Shown here one piece after another: positions 15,601 through 21,139 of a stretch of 21,139 bases of DNA. The notes beneath the pieces were generated by a model that ran no database searches, was not told the origin of the DNA, and saw nothing but the letters and a program-made list of their open reading frames with translations. The stretch covers positions 88,801 to 109,939 of the forward strand of contig CAUYUJ010000739.1 of assembly GCA_963575745.1 (NCBI GenBank), in the 5' to 3' direction. Each line of letters opens with the position of its first letter. Positions within the stretch are counted from its first letter, which is position 1. The position numbers and the translations under genes are program-made. This DNA comes from Prorocentrum cordatum (Eukaryota > Sar > Dinophyceae > Prorocentrales > Prorocentraceae).

Positions 15601-17136
15601 TACGTCTCCCAGTTGTTCCCTCTCCCGTGGAAGCTTCGCGCCGCTAAGGTCGGCATCTTCGCGCGGATCCTCAAGGTGCCCCCGACGGCGTGCACCTTCC
15701 CAGACTGGCACCACTGGGTCGACTGGGGCGGCCCCAAGCCCCCTTCCATCGTCGTCCAGGGCGCGGCGGCCATGGCAAGAACGGCAACCACCACGCCCCC
15801 GCGCTGGAAGCCACTCGTGCGGCTCTTCGAGGACGCGGCCCAACGCTTTCTCCCCCTGGCGGCGCGTGCGCGAGGAGCCCGGGACAACGCCTTCTGGGAG
15901 GAGCCCCCGTGGATCGACGACTTGGTGGAGGCCAGCCGCGGCTTCCCCAATCGCCCGCACATCTGCCACCACTCGGATGCCCTCGTCCACGAGATGGCGC
16001 ACCCGTGGAAGTCCGACGGCGGCTCGAAGGCTGGGCTCCATAAGCGGCCCCATCGCACCCTCATGCAGTGCCTCATGCCCTCGACGACGGTAGCAAAGTT
16101 CAGGGAGCGCATCGCCACATGGTTTCCGACGGCCGCCGGCGCCGCGAACTCCCTTGACTGGGGCGCCCACCAGGAGCGCCTCCTGACCATGGCTCCAAGC
16201 GTGCGGATCGCTGCAACGAAGACGTGGCTTGGCGCCTGGCCGACGGGACGGCGCATGCAAGGACACGGTCATGACCGAGCATGTCCTTTCGGGTGTGCCC
16301 GCGGCGAAGACGACATCTCGCACGTAATGGCCCAATGCCCGAGGTTCAACATAGCCTTCGAGGCGGCGGTTCGCAGCTCGGCCGTCCCGCCGCTGGAGCA
16401 TAAGATGGGCCTTCTCCCGTCCGTCGACAGCCTGCTCAGCGCTGCCGCGTCTTGGCACATGTGGCGCATTGCCAAACACCATCCACAGCGCGGGCACTTC
16501 ACGGACGAGGCGCTGCGGGACATCGGGGCTGCGGCACGGTGCGCGGTCCGCCTGGCCAGTGGGCGCGTGACGCGGCAGCGGGGGCCGACCTCGACGGCCT
16601 CATCCTCTTCTTCCACGGCCTCCCGCTCGACGGTGCCGCGCCCCCGGCTCACGCCAATGGTGTCCTCGTCTGATTCCGGCGTCCTCGAAGTGAGCTCTTC
16701 CTCGGCGGGTTCACTCTCGAGTTGGAGCGCTTCGACGCCACCCGCGCTGCTAGCCTCGCCGATCCGGGGCGCCGATGACGACGCTGAGGCGGTTCCCGGG
16801 CCAAGGGATTCCCCTCCTGGCGATGATCTGGTAGCCCGGAGCGCGGGGGCTGCGGCCAGTTCTTGGCCGCGTTCACCATCCATGTCAACGGCGACCCGTG
16901 AGGTGCCGACCCCGCCTCGGGCGCGATGCAGGACGGAGCGGGCCGTGGCGGCACGCTCGCGGAGGAGGAGGAGGAGAGCGAGCAGAAAGGCAGAGTCCTC
17001 TTGGATGCCTCTCAGAGTCTGTTCGGACTTCTTTCGAAAGTTTCTTGGAGTCCTCTTGGGGGGTCTTGGGGGTCTCTTGGCAGTCCCGGAGGCCTCTTGT
17101 GGCGTATTGGGTGCATTTGGGGGGCGGGCCTCTTGA
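12511..17136 (+). CDS. LINE ORF2: APE endonuclease and reverse transcriptase (frameshift-damaged)
   Basis: Numbered from ATG 12511. The endonuclease has ATWN (N68), LLQE (E101), GDFN (D308, N310), SKIDQIF (D372) and SDH (D406, H407), the catalytic set of APE-like nucleases. The reverse transcriptase has VRPLSLKLTSNKI, GFLSGRDFLQNI, motif A FDFAAAFPS (D813), motif B GALQGCPLGGD (G873), motif C CADD (D909, D910) and KPKKC. Residues about 1258-1276 form a C-x3-C-x8-H-x4-C zinc-type motif. The frame is uninterrupted, but about 30 codons after KPKKC are out of frame (15392-15487), and the endonuclease has a 43-residue tandem duplication. Past about 16600 the translation turns Ser-rich and runs through the predicted element end into flanking repeat, so the last 170 residues are unlikely to be native. 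Frame 1 is also open upstream to 11110, but there it shadows ORF1. The start could instead be reached by frameshifting from ORF1. Confidence 0.85.
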   Translation: MTGPPWSRSASGPTATSHLCGATKVSNPLGFNAPKWRWPCEPLARQTPWSGVFDAFAPHHVFKIATWNSRALTTLDNKISDPKIHALGNALKANGIVLLQEVRGNDTVLREILHRVHFQGYTFSSYLPEGVVGGGVVILVNQIAGRAAPTVVSHNAPVHGRIQRLHLRLPRPACGDGGDQADADHEPPRAPDVGDLPDAGESPSRSPAARAPTGGVRNRKGDQADADHEPPRAPDVGDLPDSGETPSRSLAACPPNGSVHNHKELIIWNVHNHGLSAIRSKTVTTDMIADARWSQESPQTRTCFVAGDFNWSDELPLRRGQVSGEAALPRERLPGAGRAGRHWRAMAKVYAELVPVGPTHWAAYTKSASKIDQIFISTPPWLLRQGRQAAATNLGPEEMHVLGASDHAVPAAVLHRAAAPQEGGHSPQIQPRAPIPRHYLEHNLYSDLVDKYLDAARIEQKSAPRAHIAAATVLQEVAKVIRNAEILGMPDGVHTKAMVTRTVARLIHGNDFEAVSRLCRLHPWISEYAHLDLNVSRATLTDPPRCAALHPRLQREEAQRKEAALLAEEAQEASTRRRAKKAGERRALRRRALLFSPFRARKVLAGVRVESRTITDPEGIHAELSDYWGRVFSAKAPPGLGARRYLGRFNSSALAGQVGPPVRQDFAKLAEKMPTSAPGVGGLPHAAWKHPRVLDVLSSCSEWICSGSPTFDSFNLATAIYTPKGLDEHDAGDLVSRAASDVRPLSLKLTSNKITCSVHHRKWQTAVQRTAPQNQRGFLSGRDFLQNIVDLDTYGRIAGLLPSAEHPPLMLFDFAAAFPSVGWAWLFMCLDALKLPAGMVNAIRMLCHHAAAVSSHGHYIRFAYWILSGALQGCPLGGDLFVAASAPFMWDMWQNVDLRKNGASRCCADDVGAVTFGASGRRALGRIFRLAESFATLVLKPKKCAEIPLAVKLSSEAIRSTQANSWSRPAVLGAVQGRRFGNLPRLHHRATNLAGPLLTRQERARAIARSPGDAFATAELYVTRAVPTVSYVSQLFPLPWKLRAAKVGIFARILKVPPTACTFPDWHHWVDWGGPKPPSIVVQGAAAMARTATTTPPRWKPLVRLFEDAAQRFLPLAARARGARDNAFWEEPPWIDDLVEASRGFPNRPHICHHSDALVHEMAHPWKSDGGSKAGLHKRPHRTLMQCLMPSTTVAKFRERIATWFPTAAGAANSLDWGAHQERLLTMAPSVRIAATKTWLGAWPTGRRMQGHGHDRACPFGCARGEDDISHVMAQCPRFNIAFEAAVRSSAVPPLEHKMGLLPSVDSLLSAAASWHMWRIAKHHPQRGHFTDEALRDIGAAARCAVRLASGRVTRQRGPTSTASSSSSTASRSTVPRPRLTPMVSSSDSGVLEVSSSSAGSLSSWSASTPPALLASPIRGADDDAEAVPGPRDSPPGDDLVARSAGAAASSWPRSPSMSTATREVPTPPRARCRTERAVAARSRRRRRRASRKAESSWMPLRVCSDFFRKFLGVLLGGLGGLLAVPEASCGVLGAFGGRAS
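13045..13302 (+). repeat. 129-bp in-frame tandem duplication inside the endonuclease
   Basis: Two adjacent 129-bp copies, 13045-13173 and 13174-13302, encode 43-residue units beginning DQADADHEPPRAPDVGDLPD. By my count they differ at 18 of 129 bases. They sit between VHGRIQRLHLR and LIIWNVHNHG, within the endonuclease fold, and do not contain catalytic residues. Because 129 is a multiple of three the frame is kept. Confidence 0.9.
15392..15487 (+). pseudogene. Out-of-frame conserved reverse-transcriptase segment in ORF2
   Basis: Frame 2 of this stretch reads QILGAVLPSWVQ then FKVVDSATYLGFIIGPP before a TAG at 15488. VDSATYLGFIIG is the typical YLG-containing region that follows motif D in LINE reverse transcriptases. 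In frame 1, used before and after, the same bases give SWSRPAVLGAVQGRRFGN, which is unlike any reverse transcriptase. Frame 1 is clearly native again by ERARAIARSPGDAFATAELY. So one shift lies between about 15365 and 15420 and the opposite shift between about 15475 and 15510. Confidence 0.75.
16961..16976 (+). repeat. Candidate 3' target-site duplication (GGA)n
   Basis: GGAGGAGGAGGAGGAG follows the element and repeats the 26-base perfect GGA run that precedes it. The microsatellite nature of the target makes the exact duplication length undecidable. Confidence 0.5.
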
Positions 17137-17880
17137 GGCATCTTGCGAATGTCGTGGGAGCCTCTTGAGGGCATATTGGGGGCCCCTTGGGGGCCTCCTG
17201 GGAGCCTCTTGGGGCCGTCTTGGGGCACCCGCGGGGGCCATCTCGGGGCCATCTTGGGAGAGATAGATCAAAGGAGGGGGGCTCCTTACTCAGGGCCTCC
17301 CCAGGAGGCCAAAACGTGGCCAAAACTAAAAGCCAGTGATGGTGGCCTTCTCGCTGAGGCCTCTTTGGGTGTCTTGGGTGCCCTTTGGGGGGCCTCTTAG
17401 GGGCCTCTTGGGGGCATCTTGTGGGTCTCATTGGGGCCTCTTGGGGGCCTCCTGGAAGCCTCTTGGGGCCCTCTTGGGGCACTCTTGGGGCCGTCTTGGG
17501 GCCCCGTCGGGGCCATCTTGGAAGAGATCGATTAAAGGAGGAGGGCTCCTCAATCTGGGCCCCCTCCACGAGGCCAAAACGTTGCAAAAACCATGAAAAT
17601 CAAAGATAGTGGCCTTCTCGCCGAGGCCTCTTCAGGCGTCTTGGGTGCCCCTGGGGGAGCCTCTTGGGGGTCTCTTGGAGGCATCTTGTGGGTCTCTTGG
17701 GAGCCTCTTGGGGCCTGCTGGGTACCCTTGGGCCACCTTTGGGGGGCCTTGGAGGCAAGATGTGGGCAATTGTGAATGAGATCGATCAAAGGAGGGGAGC
17801 TACCCCATCAGGGTTCCCCCAAGGAAGCCAACAGATAGCCAAATAGCTAAGTGTGGCTTCCGCGCCGAGGCCATCTTGAA
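17030..17880 (+). repeat. TTGGGGCCTC array with 254-264 bp higher-order repeat
   Basis: TTGGGGGCCTCTTGGGG-type units alternate with a spacer of about 110-120 bases that begins AGAT(A/C)GAT(C/T)AAAGGAGG and contains GAGGCCAAAACGT and GTGGCCTTCTCGC(C/T)GAGGCC. Spacers start at 17261, 17525 and 17779, giving periods of 264 and 254. The third copy is more diverged and runs into the GCC-array repeat. Long open frames here (Gly/Leu/Trp-rich forward, Pro/Gln-rich reverse) are by-products. Confidence 0.85.
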
Positions 17881-18480
17881 CGCTCCAACACCCACCCCAG
17901 ACCCAGGGGGAGGGGGGGGGAGGGTTCAAGACTCCCTCCCCGCCCGCAAGCCGTCTCGTTCACTTCCACCCGCCCCGCCCTCCCAACACATACGTAGCAC
18001 CCGAGCCTGGCCCGAACCGCAGCATATTCAGCAGCCGTCTTTGGTTGGGCAGGTACTGGTGGCGAATCCGCCGCCGCCGCCGCCGCCTCCGCCGCCGCCG
18101 CCGCCCGCGCCGCCACCGCGCTTCCGCCGCCGCCGCCGCCGCTGTCCGCCGCCGCCGCCGCCGTGCCGCCCAGCGCCGCCGCCGCCGCTGTCGAATCGCC
18201 GCCGCCGCCGCAGCCGCTGCCGGCACAGCCGCTGCCGCCACCGTTGCCGTCGCCGCCGCCGCCACCGCCGCCGCCGCCGCGGCCGCCGCCGCGCCCCCGC
18301 CGCCGCCGCCGCCACCGCCGCCGCCACCGCCGCAGCCGCCGCAGCCGCTGCCGCCGCCGCCACCGCCGCAGCCGCCGCCGCAGCCAAGTGTATTCTGTAT
18401 GGTTTGTTGACAGGGATGGTTGGGGGAGGCCGCATCGGGTTCGCTGCGCATGCTCCAATTTTGGAGGCGGAGTGTGTTCT
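17876..18480 (+). repeat. Composite dispersed repeat, copy 1, with GCC array
   Basis: The left module runs CTCCCCGCCCGCAAGCCGTC, CCAACACATACGTAGCACCC, GAGCCTGGCCCGAACCGCAG and TCGTCTTTGG-like sequence to about 18060. A GCC/CCG array spans about 18060-18392. The right module (18393-18480) has AAGTGTATTCTGTATGGTTT, GGGATGGTTGGGGGAGGCCG, CATCGGGTTCGCTGCGC and TTTGGAGGCGGAGTGTGTT. Copy 2 at 20325 matches both modules in the same order. No protein is plausible despite long Ala/Pro/Arg frames. Confidence 0.85.
18060..18392 (+). repeat. Interrupted GCC trinucleotide array
   Basis: About 330 bases of GCC triplets with GCT, ACC, CAG and TCG interruptions. On the transcript it could form very stable structure and it keeps all six frames open (Ala, Pro or Arg; reverse Gly, Ala or Arg). 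Confidence 0.95.
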
Positions 18481-18650
18481 GTTACCTAACAGTTTTTGCT
18501 GATAGGTTTCTAGTGGTGTCAAAAGAGAAAGCATCTTGACGCCCCAGGGGGGTCTGGGCGGGAACCGGACAAGGAACCAGACGGATCCGCCAGCCCCAGG
18601 AATTTTTCTGAATCCTAAGAAATCCTTAGAAATCCTTAGGAGTCCATCCC

Positions 18651-19125
18651 CAGAACACCATTCCCAGGCCACATTTTGAATGCCCGGAGCCGACTGTAGG
18701 CCACTTCGTGTTCTTCGTGCTCCCAGAACACCATTCCCAGGCCACATGTTGAATGCCTGGAGCCAACTGTAGGCCACTTCGTGTTCTTCGCTTTCCCAGA
18801 ACACCATTCCCAGGCCACATTTTGAATGCCGGGAGCCAACCGTAGGCTACTTCGTGTTCTTCGTTTTCCCAGAACACAATTCCCAGGCCACATGTTGAAT
18901 GCCCAGAGCCAACCGTAGGCCCTTTCGTGTTCTTCGTCTCCCCAGAACACCATTCCCAGGCAAAATTTGGAATGCCCGGGGCCAACTGTAGGCCACTTCG
19001 TGTTTTCCGTGTTCCCGGAACACCACTCCTGTACCATATTTTGATTGTTCGGAGCCAACTGTGGGCCACTTGGTGGTCTTCGTGTTCCCAGAACACCAGT
19101 CCTGTGCCATATTTTGAATGCTCGA
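18651..19125 (+). repeat. 73-bp satellite, six full and one partial unit
   Basis: Units begin at 18651, 18724, 18797, 18870, 18943, 19016 and 19089, each exactly 73 bp apart. The core is CCCAGAACACCATTCCCAGG, then CCACATTTTGAATGCCCGGA, GCCAACTGTAGGCCACTTCG and TGTTCTTCG. Units 6-7 are more diverged (CTCCTGT(A/G)CCATATTTTGA). Because 73 is one more than a multiple of three, minus-strand translation rotates through all three frames, and every frame is free of stops. Confidence 0.95.
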
Positions 19126-20040
19126 GCTGAGGCAGGCTGAGGCCGAGGCAGGCTGAGGCCGAGGCAGGCTGAGGCTGAGGCTGAGGCACGCCGAGGCAGG
19201 CTGAGGCTGAGGTTGAGGCAGGCTGAGGCTGAGGCAGGCTGAGGCTGAGGCTGACGCAGGCTGAGGCCGAGGCAGGCTGAAGTTGAGGCTGAGGCAGGCT
19301 GAGGCTGAGGCAGGCTGAGACTGAGGCTGAGGCTGCGGCAGTGGCTGAGGCTGAGGCAAGCTGCGGCTGAGAGGCTGAGGCTGAGGCTGAGGCAGGCTGA
19401 GGCTGAGGCTGAGGCCGAGGCAGGCTGAGGCTGAGGCTGAGGCAAGCCGAGGCAGGCTGAGGCTGAGGCTGAAGCTGAGGCAGTCTGAGGCTGCGGCTGC
19501 GGCAGTGGCTGAGGCTGAGGCAAGCTGCGGCTGAGACAGGCTGAGGCTGAGGCTGATGCAGGCTGAGGCTGAGGCAGGCTGAGGCTGAGGCAGGCTGAGG
19601 CTGAAGCTGAGGCCGAGGCAGGCTGAGGCTGCGAGGCTGACGCTGAGGCTGAGGCAGGCTGAGGCTGAGGCTGAGGCCGAGGCAGGCTGAGGCTGAGGCT
19701 GAGGCAAGCCGAGGCAGGCTGAGGCTGAGGCTGAAGCTGAGGCAGGCTGAGGCCTGTGGCTGAGGCTGGAGGCAAGCTGCGGCTGAGGCAGGCTGAGGCT
19801 GAGGCTGATGCATGGCTGAGGCTGAGGCTAGTTGAGGACTTAGGCTGAGGCAGACTGAGGCTGATGTCTGATGCGGAGGGCAGGCTGAGAAGGCGAGGCT
19901 CGAGGCAAGCCGAAGCGAGTAAGCTGATTTGAGGCTGAGCTGGGTTTGGTGCTGATGCAGCTGAGGCTGACACAGGCTGAGGCTGAGGCTGAGGCAAGGC
20001 TGAGGCGGCTGAGGCAGGGCTGAAGCTGAGGCCGAGGCAG
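19126..20040 (+). repeat. GAGGCT / GAGGCAGGCT minisatellite
   Basis: About 915 bases of GAGGCT hexamers mixed with GAGGCAGGCT decamers and GAGGCCGAGGC variants; decay increases after 19800. Purines and T-poor strand bias are marked. Minus-strand frames read Pro/Gln/Ser/Ala/Leu repeats and are not genes. It begins directly where the 73-bp satellite ends. Confidence 0.95.
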
Positions 20041-20235
20041 GCGAATCCCTAGGAATCCTTAGGATTCCATTGGATCCTAAGGCCGTTGCCACTGCGACTG
20101 TCATTGCGAATGCGACTGCGACTGCGAGAACAGCAGAATTCTACAACTGGATTCTCACCTGAATCTTAAGGGGAATGCTTCCAGATCTGCTTATACACAT
20201 CGCTGTTAGGTTGCGTTGCAGGGATTATATTGTTT
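20041..20235. other. Short spacer with AATCCTTAGG palindrome and GCGACT repeats
   Basis: GGAATCCT-T-AGGATTCC at 20052-20068 is a near-perfect palindrome, and AATCCTTAGG-type motifs also lie just left of the satellite at 18609-18640. GCGACT/GCGAAT hexamers follow at 20095-20130. No gene. Confidence 0.6.
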
Positions 20236-20502
20236 TTGTTAATAAGGGATGGTGGGGGGGGCGCAGTGACCCTGGTTGGTCTCAGTCGCCTGGGGGAGGG
20301 GGTGTATACTAATGGGGAGCAGTGATCAAGACGCCCTCCCCGCCCGCAAGCCGGCTCGTGCACCCCCACCCGCCCTGCCAACACATACGTAGCACCCGAG
20401 CCTGGCCCGAGCTGCAACATGTGCAGCAGTCGTCGTTGGGTGGGCAAGTACTGGAGGCGAGTCCGCCGCCGCCGCCACCGCCTCCGCCGCCGCAGCCACC
20501 GA

Positions 20503-20533
<31 letters not shown>

Positions 20534-20910
20534 TGTCCGCCGCCGCCGCAGCCACCGCGCCGCCCGCCGCCGCCGCCGCCGCCGCCATGCCCGCTGGCTG
20601 AACTGCCGCCGGCCGCAACCGCTGCCGCCGCAGCCGCTGCTTGCCACCGCTTTAGTCGCCGCCGCCGGCCGCCACCGCCGCCGCCGCCGCCGCTGCCGCC
20701 CGCCGCCTGCCGCCGCCCCCCCCCCCGCCGCCGCCACCGCCGCCGCCGCCGCCACAGCCGCCGCAGCCGCTGCCCCCGCCGCAGCCGCCGCAGCCGCCGC
20801 CGCCGCCGCAAAGTGTACTCTGCATTGTTTGTTGAGCGGGATGGTGGGGGGAAGCCGCATCGGGTTCGCTGCGCTTGCTCCGAATTTGGAGGCAGAGTGT
20901 GTTTTGTAGT
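20236..20910 (+). repeat. Composite dispersed repeat, copy 2, with GCC array
   Basis: It contains the GTATACTA module (GGTTGGTCTCAGTCGCCTGG then GGGTGTATACTAATGGGGAG), the CTCCCCGCCCGCAAGCCGGC left module from about 20335, a GCC array at about 20460-20812, and a right module beginning AAAGTGTACTCTGCATTG. It matches copy 1 from about 17925 to 18480 and starts a new GGGATGGTTGGGGG module at 20919, about 675 bases after its own. Confidence 0.85.
20460..20812 (+). repeat. Interrupted GCC trinucleotide array (copy 2)
   Basis: About 350 bases of GCC/CCG triplets with a non-repeat island around 20587-20670 (GCCCGCTGGCTGAACTGCCG). It ends in the same CAGCCGCCGCAGCCGCTGCC pattern as copy 1, so the arrays are homologous rather than independent expansions. 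Confidence 0.95.
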
Positions 20911-20918
20911 TTGTTGCC

Positions 20919-21139
20919 AGGGATGGTTGGGGGGGGGCCTCATTGACTCGGGTTGGCTCCCAGTCGCCTGGGACAGGGGTTGTATACTAGTAGGGAACAG
21001 CACCCGCCCGCAAGCCGTCTAGCTCACCCCCACCCGAGCCTGAGCATGTTCAGCGGTCGTCTTTGGACGGGCAGCTATTGGGAACCCAAGCCGACCCCAG
21101 GTGCACGACGCTTGGGCGAGGTGCGCCACGCGTTCCAAG
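20919..21139 (+). repeat. Composite dispersed repeat, copy 3, lacking the GCC array (cut by window end)
   Basis: GGGATGGTTGGGGGGGGG, TTGACTCGGGTTGGCTCCCA, GTCGCCTGGGACAGGGGTTG and TATACTAGTAGGGAACAG are followed by CACCCGCCCGCAAGCCGTCT and a shortened left module to about 21070 (CGGTCGTCTTTGGACGGGCA). Where copies 1 and 2 enter the GCC array, this one goes on to GGGAACCCAAGCCGACCCC. Confidence 0.75.

Larger units (their letters stand above)
11207..16960 (+). mobile_element. Non-LTR retrotransposon (LINE) with 5' DinoSL, about 5.75 kb
   Basis: The element starts with the spliced leader, has a 150-nt leader region, ORF1 (RNA-binding) and ORF2 (endonuclease, reverse transcriptase, zinc motif), then about 350 bases of less constrained sequence. 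The 5' end is fixed by DinoSL; the 3' end is placed where the flanking GGA array resumes. I saw no LTRs, integrase, RNase H or poly(A) tail. An APE-type endonuclease upstream of the reverse transcriptase, ORF1 with a coiled coil, and a C-terminal CCHC motif place it among APE-bearing LINEs; the exact clade cannot be set by eye. It is near full length but ORF2 carries compensating frameshifts and an internal duplication, so this copy may be inactive. Confidence 0.9.

Noticed and set aside
17876-18502. Ala/Pro/Arg-rich frames on both strands over the GCC array (also at 20309-20909)
   Set aside because: Triplet array with no stops in any frame. The flanks match a dispersed non-coding repeat.
18651-19125. 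CRISPR array
   Set aside because: The 73-bp units are contiguous with no unique spacers, and the genome is eukaryotic.
18626-20104. Minus-strand frame of 492 codons, Ser/Leu/Pro/Gln-rich
   Set aside because: It is the GAGGCT array joined to the 73-bp satellite. Other minus-strand frames are similarly open.

Overview
This window looks like nuclear DNA from a dinoflagellate. The decisive evidence is an exact copy of the 22-nt dinoflagellate spliced leader (DinoSL) at 11207-11228. Supporting signs are high GC with very high GC at third codon positions in the credible coding stretches, a short intron flanked by matching AAGG at both splice sites, and heavy tandem-repeat content. A large-genome, GC-rich lineage such as Prorocentrum would fit, but the species is a guess. 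Most long open frames here arise because GC-rich or short-period repeats lack stop codons; I do not treat them as genes.

Layout. 1-2500: repeats (TTGGGGCCTC-type minisatellite, GAC, CT and 8-bp arrays) with no convincing gene. 2506-3012: a possible two-exon start of a secreted protein whose intron holds a CGT microsatellite. 3183-3361: a 161-bp MITE-like element with terminal inverted repeats and a 9-bp target duplication. 3445-3740: a foldback structure between direct repeats. 3753-9180: mostly gene-poor, with pyrimidine, ATC and TTGGGG arrays and old fragments of a dispersed repeat. 9184-10424: the best host gene, a protein with a Met/Pro-rich 11-residue repeat linker followed by a GDPHL...HGE.FD domain (VWD-like), split by one 188-nt intron.

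11207-16960: a non-LTR retrotransposon (LINE). It begins exactly with DinoSL, encodes ORF1 (coiled coil plus RRM-like RNA-binding region) and ORF2 (APE-type endonuclease, reverse transcriptase, C-terminal zinc-binding motif), and sits inside a GGA microsatellite that gives a candidate target-site duplication. The copy is not pristine: ORF2 stays open only because two frameshifts compensate each other, leaving a conserved reverse-transcriptase segment out of frame, and the endonuclease carries a 129-bp in-frame tandem duplication. The two ORFs would act together in target-primed reverse transcription: ORF1 binds the RNA, the ORF2 endonuclease nicks the target and the reverse transcriptase copies the RNA. 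The spliced leader at the boundary indicates the copied RNA was a mature trans-spliced mRNA.

16977-21139: repeat-rich tail. A TTGGGG array is organised into a 254-264 bp higher-order repeat. It leads into a composite dispersed repeat with a long GCC array (copies at 17876, 20236 and 20919), interrupted by an exact 73-bp satellite (18651-19125) and a GAGGCT array (19126-20040). I saw no rRNA, tRNA or CRISPR array.
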